Below are positions 45,984 through 56,338 of a stretch of 64,000 bases of DNA, piece after piece. Under the pieces are notes generated by a model. It did no database searches. It was not told the origin of the DNA and saw nothing but the letters and a program-made list of their open reading frames with translations. How positions within the stretch are numbered: position 1 is the first letter of the stretch; each line of letters starts with the position of its first letter. A program made the position numbers and the translations under genes. Origin of the DNA: JBGSMX01 sp963790405 (GTDB taxonomy: Bacteria; Actinomycetota; Coriobacteriia; Anaerosomatales; JAGXFU01); assembly GCA_963790405.1 (NCBI GenBank), contig CAWBOJ010000001.1, positions 10,768 to 74,767 on the forward strand, written 5' to 3'.

Positions 45984-46324
45984 GTCCTCGCGATTCCCGG
46001 CAGCGGCTCGTCGACATGCTCGAGGCAGCCGATCGGATTCTGGATCGTGCGGCTGATTCCAAGCACGCGTTTCTCGCAGACGAGTCCTTGCAAGTCTGGG
46101 TTGTGTATCACCTGCAGGTGCTCGGAGAAGCTGCCGCAGCTGTCTCCACGGCGATCACCGAAGAGCACCCGGAGGTCGATTGGATTGCGGCCCGCAGCAT
46201 GCGCAATCGACTGGTTCATGGGTACTTCGATCTGGACCTCGACCTGATATGGGAAGTAGTGGAGCGGGATTTGCCTTGCTTGAGAGAGCAGATAGCAGCC
46301 ATCATTGATGATACGTTGCCGTAA
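45980..46324 (+). CDS. HEPN-domain toxin (HepT, DUF86)
   Basis: A 114-residue helical protein. The active-site motif RNRLVHGY fits RX4HXY (Arg at about 73, His at 78, Tyr at 80). HepT proteins are ribonucleases, reported to act on mRNA or tRNA, that are silenced by AMPylation of the motif Tyr by the MntA partner. The start is GTG inside the partner's stop region. The 3' end of the gene carries part of the inverted repeat that precedes abiEi. Confidence 0.88.
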   Translation: MSPRDSRQRLVDMLEAADRILDRAADSKHAFLADESLQVWVVYHLQVLGEAAAAVSTAITEEHPEVDWIAARSMRNRLVHGYFDLDLDLIWEVVERDLPCLREQIAAIIDDTLP

Positions 46325-46348
46325 TATGATAAGTATGTCATATTACGG
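46319..46348 (+). promoter_or_regulatory. Inverted repeat operator before abiEi-like gene
   Basis: CCGTAATATGA (46319-46329) and TCATATTACGG (46338-46348) are perfect 11-bp inverted arms around an 8-base centre. The left arm includes the HepT stop codon and a -10-like TATGAT (46325-46330). The right arm ends two bases before the ATG at 46351. AbiEi antitoxins are known to bind inverted repeats at their own promoter, and this site suits that role. Confidence 0.65.
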
Positions 46349-46350
46349 CT

Positions 46351-46998
46351 ATGAAATTCGAGGAACTACTCGAGATTGTGGGCGAAGAGCCCGTATTCGC
46401 GTCGTCGCTGTTGCGCGTGGGCGACGTAGATCCTACGGACGTGGCGCAGTCAGCTTTCGCGCTGGGTTGCGTCGGACGCCTTGTGCGCTTGCGCCGGGGC
46501 GTGTACGCGCTTGGCGCGCCGTATCGCAAGCGTGATCCACATCCGTTCGAGATCGCCAACGTGCTGGTCGAACCGTCCTACGTGAGCCTTGAATCGGCCC
46601 TCGGTTTCCACGGGCTCATTCCTGAGGCGGTCTTCACGACTACGAGTGTCACCACCGCTCGCGCGGCGACGTTCGACACGGCGCTGGGCCGCTACATGTA
46701 CCGTCACATCTCGCTTCAGATGATGTGGGGCTACACCCAGGTCCGGCTCAGTGCCGACGCAAACCGCACGGCTCTCGTCGCGCGTCCCGAGAAGGCGCTG
46801 CTGGACCTCGTCTACCTGCGTTCAGGTGCGGATTCTCCGGCATTCCTGCGCCAGCTGCGGCTCGAGCGGCTGGATACCCTCGATGTGGACCTTCTCATGC
46901 GCGATGCTCTCCGCAGCGGAAGGCCCAAGCTGCAGCGCGCGGCAAGGCGAATCGCCGAGATTGCCGAGGAACATACGAGCGAGCGGGTGAATCCATGA
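46351..46998 (+). CDS. AbiEi-type antitoxin
   Basis: A 215-residue protein. The N-terminal winged helix (about 1-75) includes GRLVRLRRGVYALG, a hallmark of AbiEi. The C-terminal antitoxin domain (about 80-215) has EPSYVSLESALGFHGLIPEAVFTTTSVT and the conserved RPEKALLDLVYL. In the type IV AbiE system this protein represses the operon and counteracts the nucleotidyltransferase toxin AbiEii without direct binding. The start codon lies right behind an 11-bp inverted repeat with no ribosome binding site, so its mRNA may be leaderless. Its stop overlaps the toxin gene as ATGA. Confidence 0.88.
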   Translation: MKFEELLEIVGEEPVFASSLLRVGDVDPTDVAQSAFALGCVGRLVRLRRGVYALGAPYRKRDPHPFEIANVLVEPSYVSLESALGFHGLIPEAVFTTTSVTTARAATFDTALGRYMYRHISLQMMWGYTQVRLSADANRTALVARPEKALLDLVYLRSGADSPAFLRQLRLERLDTLDVDLLMRDALRSGRPKLQRAARRIAEIAEEHTSERVNP

Positions 46999-47800
46999 AG
47001 GATCGAGCACTTGAGATCGTCGCATCGCGTCCGCCCGCCGTGGATGGCGTCAATCTGCTGCGGGAATACGTACAGTCGAGAATCCTGCGTCAGCTGCAGG
47101 AGGCCGGGTCGTTCGTGCCGCTCGCGTTCATGGGTGGGACGGCTCTCCGTTTTCTGTACCGCATCGCGCGCTTCTCTGAAGATCTGGACTTCACGCTCGA
47201 GCGCGACGCCGAGCGGTTCGAGTTGAACGGCCTCGTCGAACGCCTTGAGCGTGAACTCACCCGGGAAGGCTACACGGTGACGGCCAAGGCGAGCGATGCG
47301 GCTGTGGTGGCCAAGGCGTGGATCGGGTTCGTGGGTCTCATGGCGGAGGCGGGGCTTTCTGCTCACGAGGACCAGGTGCTGTGGGTGAAGCTGGAGGTGG
47401 ACACGAATCCTCCTGCCGGTGCAGAGCTGTCGGTCACGACGGTCAACGTCTTCGGACTCATGCGATTGCAGCATCACGATCTCCCGTCGCTGTTTGCCGG
47501 AAAGGTCGCCGCGGTGCTCGCGCGGGAGTACACGAAGGGCCGCGATCTGTACGACCTGATGTGGTATCTATCGCATCAGCCGCAGTTCGAGCCCAATCTC
47601 GAGCTTCTCTGAACCACGCGCTGCTGCAGACTGCGCCGGAGCTTGCGGTGTCGGCACACGACGATTGGCGTGGGGCGCTTCGCGACCGTCTTGCCCGCGT
47701 CGATTGGGATGATGCTCGCAAGGATGTCGCACCGTTTCTCGAGCAGCCCGGCGACATTACGCTGATTGAGGCGGACACTTTCGTGCAGCTGCTTGCGTGA
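46995..47800 (+). CDS. AbiEii-type nucleotidyltransferase toxin, frameshifted near its end
   Basis: About 268 codons. The DNA polymerase beta-like active site is FMGGTALRFLYRIARFSEDLDF (about residues 45-66; GG-T, R and DxD). KGRDLYDLMWYLS (about 177-189) is the conserved C-terminal motif of AbiEii/MenT-like toxins. The first frame stops at 47612; the following LNHALLQTAPELAV to FVQLLA continues in another frame to 47800, consistent with one lost C near 47606. AbiEii transfers nucleotides to target RNA and halts growth on phage infection. The error could also be a genuine inactivating mutation. Confidence 0.83.
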
Positions 47801-47933
47801 TGTTCGACGGTTGGGAGTGCACAAAGCTTCCGGCACCACGGGATTGTGAAGGTCGCATGCGTTACCCTGGGAAGGTACGGATCCGAGGCGGCAGACGTGG
47901 CCGCTTCCGAGTTGAAGAGCGAGGGACGCTGCA

Positions 47934-48785
47934 ATGAAGGCAATCATTCCTGCGGCAGGGCTGGGTACTCGGTTCCTGCCGGTCACGAAGTCGCAGCCCA
48001 AAGAGATGCTGCCGGTCGTGGACAAGCCGGTCATCCAGTACGTCGTCGAGGAGGCTGCGGATGCCGGAGCCGATGAGATCCTCATCATCACCGGCCGAGG
48101 AAAGCGAGCCATCGAGGACCACTTCGACCGCTCCATCGAACTCGAGGAGCTGCTCGAGCGCTCGGGCAACACGGTGAAGCTGCGCGAGGTGCGCAACATC
48201 TCTGATATCGCCGACGTGTTCTACGTGCGACAGAAGCGGCCGAGAGGTCTGGGCCACGCCGTCATGTGCGGGGCGCCGTTCATCGCCGACGAGCCGTTCT
48301 TCGTGATGCTCGGTGACGTGCTCGTGCCGGACAACGCGTGCCTGCCCAAGCTTCGTGCCGTTCAGGAGAAGTACGGTGGGTCGGTCATCGCGGTCGCTCC
48401 CGTGCCCGAGGAGCTGGTGTCGCGCTACGGCGTCATCGGCGGGCGCGAGGTCGAGCCGGGTGTCTGGGAGGTCTCAGAGCTGATCGAGAAGCCGCCGGCA
48501 AACGAGGCACCGAGCAACCTGGCCATCTTCGGCAGGTATCTGCTGTCGCCGAAGATCATGGAGATTCTGCCCAAGGTCGAGCCGGGACGCGGCAACGAGA
48601 TCCAGCTCACCGACGCTCTCAACGAGCTGCTCAAGCACGAGGAGATTCACGCGGTGACGATGGACTGCGAGGGCTACGACACCGGCAACATTCTGTCGTG
48701 GCTCGAGACGAACGTGTCGCTGGCGCTGGCCACCGAGGAGTTCGGCCCGGCGCTGCGCGAGAGCCTGCGGAAGATGCTGGGGTAG
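47934..48785 (+). CDS. galU: UTP-glucose-1-phosphate uridylyltransferase GalU
   Basis: A 283-residue protein of standard GalU length. It has the nucleotide-binding IIPAAGLGTRFLPVTKSQPKEMLPVVDKP start (about 4-32), IQYVVEEAADAG, FVMLGDVLVPD with the catalytic Asp (about 124-134), EKPP and GYDTGN (about 250). It makes UDP-glucose for surface polymers. The uninterrupted frame contrasts with the broken genes downstream. First gene of a same-strand sugar-nucleotide run; manC follows after five bases. Confidence 0.94.
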   Translation: MKAIIPAAGLGTRFLPVTKSQPKEMLPVVDKPVIQYVVEEAADAGADEILIITGRGKRAIEDHFDRSIELEELLERSGNTVKLREVRNISDIADVFYVRQKRPRGLGHAVMCGAPFIADEPFFVMLGDVLVPDNACLPKLRAVQEKYGGSVIAVAPVPEELVSRYGVIGGREVEPGVWEVSELIEKPPANEAPSNLAIFGRYLLSPKIMEILPKVEPGRGNEIQLTDALNELLKHEEIHAVTMDCEGYDTGNILSWLETNVSLALATEEFGPALRESLRKMLG

Positions 48786-48790
48786 GGGCT

Positions 48791-50255
48791 ATGGAGATGT
48801 CACACGTGAATGCCGTCATCCTTGCGGGGGGAAGCGGCCAGCGCTTCTGGCCTCTGTCACGCGAACTCAGCCCCAAGCAGCTGCTGTCGATGTTCGGACA
48901 GGAATCGCTGATCGCGCAGGCGGTCCATCGAATCGAACCGTTCGTGGGTACCGAGGGCCTCTACATCGTCACGAACGAGCGCCTCTTCGATGAGCTGCGC
49001 AACCATCTGACCGCGCAGCCCGATCCCCGGCTGCACGCCGTGAAGTACCTGCAAGAGCCAGTTCCCAAGAACACTGCGCCGGCCATCGCGTATGCCGCTG
49101 CCATGCTCAGCCGGCAAGATCCAGATGCGATCATGGTCGTCCTGCCATCGGACCACTTGCTCGAAGATGGCGAGTTGTGGGCTGATTGCATCGCTTCGGC
49201 GGTGCGTCTGGCCGAGGACGGCTATCTGGTAACGATCGGTATCAAGGCCACGCGTCCCGAGACCGGCTACGGCTACATCCGTGCAGGCGCGCCGCTTGCC
49301 GACTACAGCGCGGGATCCGTGACGCCCAACGTCGTGCGAGAGTTCGTCGAGAAGCCGAATCAGGCTCGTGCCGAGGAGTTCCTTGCCAGCGGTGAGTACC
49401 ACTGGAATGCTGGCATCTTCGTGATGAGGGCCGCACAGGTGCTCGCGGAGATGGATGCGGCCGGCGATGAGGTGGCCAGGGTCGCCGAGACCGCGCGCTG
49501 GCTCGCCGAGCAAGACGCGGCAGGCACGCTCGATGCACAAGAAGCCCGCGACCGCTTCGGCGCGCTCGTTCCTGTATCGATCGACGTCGCGGTGATGGAG
49601 CGCTCCGATCGCGTCGCCGTGATTCCCGCCGCACTCAAGTGGAGCGACGTCGGCTCTCTGCTTGCTCTCGATGGCGTCGCCGAATCCGATGCCGACGGCA
49701 ACGTGCGAGTTGGCCGGGGCATCGACATCGACAACCACAACACGACCGTGTACTCCACCGATCGCCTGGTGGCGACACTGGGCCTCGAGGACATGATCGT
49801 CGTGGATACTGCGGACGCCACATTGGTGCTGCCCAAGGATCGGGCGCAGGACGTTCGTCAGGTGTTCGACGCCCTCAAGGCTGCAGGAGCCGAGGAGGTT
49901 TCCAAACCCAAGGTGAGTCTGAGGCCATGGGGTTCGTGGACGAGCTTGCTCCAGGGACCGGGCTTCCAGATCAAGCTTCTCGAGGTCGATCCCGGCTCCA
50001 AGCCGAGCTTGCAGCGGCATCATCATCGCAGCGAGCACTGGATCGTGGTGTCTGGCACCGCGTCGGTCACGCGCGACGAGCGAGGTGGTCGAGGTGCACG
50101 TGAACGAGAGCATCTACATCCCGGTCGGCGCGGTCCATCGCATCGAGAACTGCGGCAAGGTGCCGCTCAAGGTGATCGAGGTACAGGTGGGCGAGTACCT
50201 TGGCGAGGATGACATCGTCCGTCTCGAAGACGACTGGCAGCGTCAGGATTCGTAG
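48791..50255 (+). CDS. manC: Mannose-1-phosphate guanylyltransferase/phosphomannose isomerase, frameshifted
   Basis: About 487 codons, typical of bifunctional ManC. The N-terminal transferase has VILAGGSGQRFWPLSRE (about 8-24), FVEKPN, EYHWNAGIF and the late KWSDVGS. The C-terminal cupin isomerase domain begins at about residue 380 with RPWGSW and contains QRHHHRSEHWIVVSGTA. A one-base break near 50085 moves the last 55 residues (NESIYIPVGAVHRIENCG to DDWQRQDS) into another frame. It makes GDP-mannose, the precursor expected for the next gene product, although no gmd gene is in the window. Confidence 0.92.
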
Positions 50256-50278
50256 GCCACACGAGAGGGAGATCAGCA

Positions 50279-51286
50279 ATGTCCTTCTGGACCGACAAGC
50301 GTGTGTGCGTGACCGGCGGGGCCGGGTTCCTTGGCTCGCATCTACAGGAGGAGCTGGCCCGCCGAGGTGCCGAGGACGTCTTCGTTCCCGAGTACCCCGC
50401 CTACGACCTCGTCCAGCGCGATGCGATCGTGCGTATGCTCGATGACGCGAAACCCGACATCATCATCCACCTGGCTGCGGTGGTTGGTGGTATCGGCGCC
50501 AACATGGCGAATCCGGGTCGCTACTTCTACGACAACGCGATGATGGGCATCCAGCTCATCGAGGAAGCCCGCAAGGCCGACGTCGCGCAAGTTCGTGGCG
50601 CTCGGCACGATCTGCGCGTACCCGAAGTTCGCGCCGATCCCGTTCCGCGAAGAAGACCTGTGGAACGGGTACCCCGAAGAGACCAACGCGCCGTACGGGC
50701 TGGCCAAGAAGATGATGCTGGTGCAGTGCCAGGCGTACCGTCGAGCAGTACGGGTTCAATGGAATCTTCCTGCTGCCGGTGAACCTCTACGGGCCACGCG
50801 ACAACTTCGATCTCGAGTCGAGCCACGTCATTCCGGCGATGATTCGCAAGATGATCACTGCGCGCGATGCGGGCGTCGACGTGACGCTGTGGGGCGATGG
50901 TTCACCGACACGCGAGTTCCTCTACGTCGAGGACTGTGCCCGAGCGATCGCGCTCGCCGCCGAGCACTACGACGGCCCCGAGCCCGTGAACCTTGGTGCA
51001 GGCTGGGAGATCACGATGAAGGACCTCGCGGAGCTCATCGGCAAGCACGTGGGTTTCGAAGGCCAGATAGTGTGGGACACGAGCAAGCCGAACGGCCAGC
51101 CGCGCCGCAAGCTCGACGTCAGTCGGGCGAAGGAGTACTTCGGGTTCGAGGCGCAGATGCAGCTTCGACGAAGGGATCCGACGCACGGTCGAGTGGTGGG
51201 AAGCGAATCGCGAAGGCTACGATGAGCGACTTGCTGCGATTCGCGAAGGCGCCACAGGGCGTGATGTCACGAGTACGGGGGAGTGA
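50279..51286 (+). CDS. fcl: GDP-L-fucose synthase-like epimerase/reductase, frameshifted
   Basis: About 335 codons of extended SDR. The NAD(P) loop is TGGAGFLGSHL (about 12-22), with HLAAVVGGIGANMANPG, the catalytic GTICAYP and YGLAKK (YxxxK), and NLYGPRDNFD. These match the GDP-4-keto-6-deoxymannose epimerase/reductase family well. Frame breaks lie near 50590, 50740 and 51160; the C-terminus (VEWWEANREG to VTSTGE) is in the last frame. GDP-4-keto-6-deoxymannose would have to come from a Gmd encoded elsewhere, so another substrate is possible. It ends two bases before rfbF. Confidence 0.85.
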
Positions 51287-51288
51287 AC

Positions 51289-52061
51289 ATGAAGGTCGTC
51301 ATTCTCGCAGGAGGGCTCGGAACGCGGCTTTCCGAGGAGACGACGACGCGCCCGAAGCCGATGGCCGAGATCGGCGAGAAGCCGATGCTGTGGCACATCA
51401 TGAAGATGTACAGCCACTACGGCTTCAACGAGTTCGTGATCTGCCTGGGCTACAAGGGCTACATGATCAAGGAGTACTTCTCCAACTACTTCTTGCACAA
51501 CTGCGACGTCACGTTCGACATGCGCACGAATGAGACTGTCCGTGCACCAGAACGTGAACGAGCCCTGGAAGGTGACGCTGGTCGACACCGGCGCCGAGAC
51601 CATGACGGGCGGCCGCGTCAAGCGTATCCAGCCGTACGTCGACGGGCGAGCGCTTCATGCTCACGTACGGCGACGGGGTGGCCGACGTGGACATCGCGGC
51701 CCTGGTCGATTTCCACGACCACGCACGGCAAGCTCGCGACGCTGACGGCCGTCCAGCCGCTCGGCCGGTTCGGTGCGCTCGATGTCGAGGACGACGCGGT
51801 CATGTCGTTCAGGGAGAAGCCGCTCGGCGATGGCGATTGGATCAACGGCGGGTTCATGGTTCTCGAGCCGGAGGTGTTCGATCGCATCGAGGGCGATGCC
51901 ACGATACTCGAGCAGGAGCCGCTGCAGTCGCTTGCGCGCTGACGGGGAGCTTGGCGGCCTTCCAGCACGCCGGCTTCTGGCAGCCGATGGACACGCTTCG
52001 CGACAAGATGCAGCTCGAGAAGCTGTGGCTCTCGGGCGACGCTCCATGGAAGGTGTGGTGA
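51289..52061 (+). CDS. rfbF: Glucose-1-phosphate cytidylyltransferase, frameshifted
   Basis: About 257 codons, the normal RfbF length. VVILAGGLGTRLSEETTTRPKPMAEIGEKPMLWHIM is the family N-terminus, followed by FVICLGYKGYMIKEYF, and in other frames MLTYGDGVADVDI, DWINGGFMVLEPEVF and FWQPMDTLRDK. Frame breaks lie near 51535, 51645, 51720 and 51935. The enzyme makes CDP-glucose, the first step of the CDP-3,6-dideoxyhexose pathway. Its TGA is overlapped by the rfbG GTG, and a GT-rich ribosome binding site is absent, so coupling is likely. Confidence 0.92.
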
Positions 52062-53198
52062 GAGTGCAGCGCACCGCTCTTCGGCGGTGTGTTCGCAGGG
52101 CGGCGTGTCTTGGTCACCGGGCACACGGGCTTCAAAGGCTCGTGGCTGACCGAGTGGCTGCTCGATCTTGGCGCCAGGTGACCGGCTACGCGCTCGAGCC
52201 GCCGACGGAGCCGAGCCTGTTCGAGGAACTCGGCCTTGCCGATCGAATCGAGCACGTCATCGGCGACGTACGCGACCTGCCCCATCTCGAGCCGGTGATC
52301 GCCGACGTCGCAGCCGGAGATCGTGTTCCATCTCGCCGCGCAGCCGCTCGTGCGACTGTCCTACGACGAGCCTGTGATGACCTACGAGACGAACGTGATG
52401 GGCACGGTGAATCTGCTCGAGGCGGTTCGCGGCGTGTCCGAGCGTGCGTGCGGTCGTGATCGTCACATCGGACAAGTGCTACGAGAACCGCGAGACCGGT
52501 CAGGCGTACCGCGAAGACGACGCCATGGGCGGCTACGATCCGTACAGCTCGTCGAAGGGCTGTGCCGAGCTCGTGACCGCCGCGTATCGCCGGTCGTTCT
52601 TCGGCGAGGCGTCCGCTGTGCGCGTCGCGAGTGCACGCGCGGGCAACGTCATCGGCGGCGGCGACTGGGCGCTCGATCGGATCGTCCCGGACTGCGTGCG
52701 CGCACTCGCAGGCGGAGACGCCGATCGTCGTGCGCAACCCGGATGCCGTCCGCCCGTGGCAGCACGTCCTCGAGCCGCTGTCCGGCTACCTGCATCTGGC
52801 GAGCCGGATGTGGTCGGGGGGAAGCGAGCTACGACGGGGCGTGGAACTTCGGTCCTCAGGACGCAGGGCACGGTGTCCGGTTCGCGAGGTCGTCGATGCG
52901 ATCGTCGCGGCGTGGGGCTCCGGCTCGTGGGAGCAGCCGTCCGCCGCGGGAGCGCAGCCGCACGAGGCTCACCTGCTCGCTCTCGATATCACCAAGGCTC
53001 GCGAGCTTCTCGGCTGGGAACCCGTGTACTCGGCGCAGCAGGACGTTCGAGGCGACGGCAGCATGGTACGGCGCTCGTCACGCGGGCGGCGACGTGCGTC
53101 ACGCATCACCCGTGCTGACATCGAAGCAGTACGTCGACAGGCCGCAGGGAGAGGCGCCATCTGGGCGTTGTCCGCCGACAGAGAGCGACAGACAGTGA
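52058..53198 (+). CDS. rfbG: CDP-glucose 4,6-dehydratase, frameshifted
   Basis: About 380 codons. Motifs in order are GRRVLVTGHTGFKGSWLTEWL (family-specific NAD loop), IVFHLAAQPLVRLSYDEP, IVTSDKCYEN, the catalytic YSSSKGCAELV, RAGNVIGGGDWA and DITKARELLGWEP. They are spread over all three frames with breaks near 52077, 52180, 52320, 52445, 52715 and later ones. All pieces are colinear, so a full gene is present. RfbG converts CDP-glucose to CDP-4-keto-6-deoxyglucose. The GTG start and the stop both overlap neighbouring genes by four bases. Confidence 0.9.
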
Positions 53199-54537
53199 GT
53201 GACACGACACGCGCGCAGCAGTTGCGCGCTGAGATCCTGGGCAAGGTCGACGAGTACTACGCCGAGGCGTTTGGCGGGGCATCCGCCTTCGAGCCCGGCG
53301 TGTCGAGGGTCCCCTACGCGGGTCGCGTCTTCGACGAGCGCGAGATCGTGAGTCTCGTCGACTCGTCGCTCGACTTCTGGCTCACCTACGGTCGCTTCTC
53401 GAAGCAGTTCGAGGAGGATCTTGCCGCGTTTCTCGGGCTCAAGCACTGCTTCCTCGTGAACTCGGGCTCGTCCGCCAACCTGCTGGCGTTCACGGCGCTG
53501 ACCTCGCCGAGGCTCGGCGAGCGGCGGATCGAGCGCGGCGACGAGGTCATCACGGTCGCCGCCGGGTTTCCCGACCACGGTCGCGCCGATCGTGCAGTAC
53601 GGCGCCGTGCCGGTCTTCGTCGACGTGGTGCTCGGCACCTACAACGTCGATGTCGACGCAGCTCGAAGCGGCGCTCTCGCCGCGCACGAAGGCGGTCATG
53701 CTCGCGCACACGCTCGGCAACCCCTTCGACGTCGACGCGGTCACCGCGTTCTGCGAGCGGAACGGGCTGTGGCTCATCGAGGACAACTGCGACGCGCTCG
53801 GCTCGAAGTACCGCGGGCCGCTACACCGGGACCTTCGGCCACATCGGCACGTCGAGCTTCTACCCGCCGCACCACATGACGATGGGCGAGGGCGGCGCGG
53901 TCTACACCGACGACGACGAGCTCGCGGCCATCATGCTCGCGATGCGCGACTGGGGCCGCGACTGCGTCTGCCCGTCCGGCGTGGACAACACGTGCGGCAA
54001 GCGCTTCTCGCAGCAGTTCGGCACGCTGCCGTTCGGCTACGACCACAAGTACGTCTACTCGGAGTTCGGCTACAACCTCAAGGTCTCCGACATGCAGGCC
54101 GCCGTGGGCGTCGAGCAGCTCAAGAAGCTGCCCGAGTTCATCGAGGCGCGGCGCCGCAACTACGCGACGCTGCGCGAGCTGCTCGCCCCGCTCGAGGACA
54201 TGCTGATCATGCCGGTGGCCACCGAGGGCGCCGAGCCGATCGTGGTTCGGCTACCTGATGACGGTGCGTGAGGGCGCGGCGGTCACGCGCGACGCGCTCG
54301 TCGCGGCGCTGGAGGCCGCGCAAGGTGCAGACGCGCATGCTCTTCGCCGGCAACATGGTGCGCCAGCCGGTGCTTCGACGCGATGCGCGAGCGGGCGAGG
54401 GCTACCGCGTCGTCGGCGAACTCACCAACACCGACCGCATCATGAACGACGCGTTCTGGATCGGCGTGTACCCCGGCATGACCGAGGAGATGCTCGCGCA
54501 CATGGCGGCGACGATCGTGAGGAGTGTTGGGCGATGA
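53195..54537 (+). CDS. rfbH: CDP-4-keto-6-deoxyglucose 3-dehydratase (RfbH/E1), frameshifted
   Basis: About 447 codons. It is an aminotransferase-fold, PMP-dependent dehydratase. The usual PLP Lys is replaced by His in FYPPHHMTMGEGGAV, the diagnostic change in E1/DdhC. The [2Fe-2S] ligands fit C-x57-C-x-C-x7-C, seen as EDNCDALG and CVCPSGVDNTC. FLVNSGSSANLLAFTAL and YNLKVSDMQAAVGVEQL are also typical. Breaks lie near 53575, 53660, 53820, 54240 and 54325. E1 removes the C3 hydroxyl; it needs an E3 reductase (RfbI/DdhD), not found here. Both ends overlap neighbours (GTGA, ATGA). Confidence 0.92.
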
Positions 54538-56338
54538 AGATGCGCGTCGCGGACTACCTGACCGATGCGCTCTACCGGGCGGGCGGCGAGACCGTCTTCC
54601 TGGTCACGGGCGGCATGATCATGCATCTGACCGACGCGGTGCTGGTGCACGGCGAGCAGAAGTGGATCTCGTGCCACCACGAGCAGGCGGCTGTCATGGC
54701 GGCCGACGCATACGGCCGCTACACGCAACCGGCTCGGCGTCGCCTACGTCACCGCCGGCCCTGGCGCGCTCAACACGCTGACCGGCGTCGTGGGGGCGTA
54801 CGTTGACACGGCGCCGGTCGTCATCGTCGCTGGTCAGTCGAAGGTGTCGCAGGCCACGGTCACGAGCCCCCGCCAGTTCGCGCTTCAGGGATTCAACACC
54901 CTGCCGATCATGGAGCAGGTCACCAAGTACGCAGTCATGCTCGATGACGTCGCGACCGTGAAGTACCACGTCGAGCGCGCCATCTGGGAGGCCATCGGAC
55001 GGTCGTCCCGGACCCGTCTGGATCGAGTGTCCGATCGACATGCAGGGCGCGAGCTTCGATCCCGATGACTACGAGGGCTTCACGCCGCCGCCATCGCGTC
55101 TTGAGGCTCGGCGAGCACGCTCGCCGAACACGTCGCAGCAGGCCAGGCAGCTCTGCTCGGCGCCAAGCGACCGCTCATCGTCGCAGGCGCTGGTGTGCGC
55201 TGTCGCAGGGGCCGTCGACGACCTGCTCGCGCTTCGCGCATGGCGCCGACATCCCGGTGCTGACCTCGCGGCTGGGTATGGATCTCGTCGGCTTCGACGA
55301 CCCGCTGTTCGTCGGTCATCCTGGCTCGTACGGCGACCGTGCCGGCCAACTTCGCGGTGCAGAACTGCGACGTGCTGCTGACCATCGGTTGCCGGCTCGC
55401 GCTCGGGCTCGTGGGCCACGACTTCGCAGAGCTTCGCTCCCCAACGCCTACAAGATCATGGTCGACGTCGACCAGCGACGAGCTCGACAAGCCATCGGTC
55501 GTGCCTGATCTGCAAGATCCACGCCGATGCCAAGGAGTTCCTTGTCGCGCTCAGCCGAGTCGATGGGCGACTGGCGGCGTCGGCAACGACGACTGGGTCG
55601 CCCAGACCCAGGACGTGGAAGGCGCGCTACCCCGTCGACGTCCCCGAGTACGCCGAGGAGACCGAGGGCGTGAACTCGCTACCACTTCACGCGGCGTCTT
55701 CTCCGAGAGGCTCCGGCCGGACGCGGTCGCCGTGCTCGACACCGGCTCGTGCTTCCACGTGTGGGCGCAGGCCTGCCGCGTGAAGCAGGGCCAGCGGCAC
55801 ATCGTCACCGGCGGCCTGTCGACGATGGGCTTCATGCCGGCGGTCATCGGCGCAGCCGAGGCGGCCGACGGGCCAGGAGGTCTACTGCATCACGGGCGAC
55901 GGTTCGATTCAGATGAACCTGCAGGAGCTGCAGACCATCAAGCACAACAAGCAGAACGTGAAGCTCGTCATCTTCAACAACAACGGCTACCTGCTGATCC
56001 GCCACACGCAGCGCAACTTCGAGGACGGCCGCCTGATCGGCGAGAGCGAAGGAGACCGGCGTGAGCTTCCCCGACTTCGAGAAGGTCGCCGACGCTCTAC
56101 GGCATGGGCTATCATGCGCATCGCGAGCGGCGGCGGACCTCGACGCCGGCATCGACGCGCTGCTCGCCGCCGAAGGGTCCGATGATCTGCGAGGTCATGA
56201 TGCCCCAGCTGGCAGCTGCTCGTGCCGCGCGTTGCGTCCAAGCAGCTCGAAGACGGATCGATGATGTCGATGCCGTACGACGACATGTTCCCGTTCCTCG
56301 ATCGCGAGGAGTACGAGGAGAATCAGGTTCGTGACTGA
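54534..56338 (+). CDS. Thiamin-diphosphate carboligase-like enzyme (acetolactate synthase/YerE type), frameshifted
   Basis: About 600 codons. The N-terminal PYR domain has the catalytic Glu in SCHHEQAAVMAADAYGR and VTAGPGALNTLTGVVGAYVDTAPVVIVAGQ. The C-terminal PP domain has the ThDP motif GDGSIQMNLQEL with NNNGY. Several frame breaks (54730, 55000-55560, 55640-55700, 55875, 56050-56230) interrupt it. It resembles acetolactate synthase-like proteins; in this setting YerE, which adds a two-carbon unit to CDP-3,6-dideoxy-4-hexulose, is the closest functional model. It is in overlap with rfbH (ATGA) and with the dehydrogenase gene after it. Confidence 0.85.

Noticed and set aside
50279..51286. 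Proof of GDP-fucose synthesis
   Set aside because: The family match is good, but no GDP-mannose 4,6-dehydratase gene is in the window, so the product cannot be stated.
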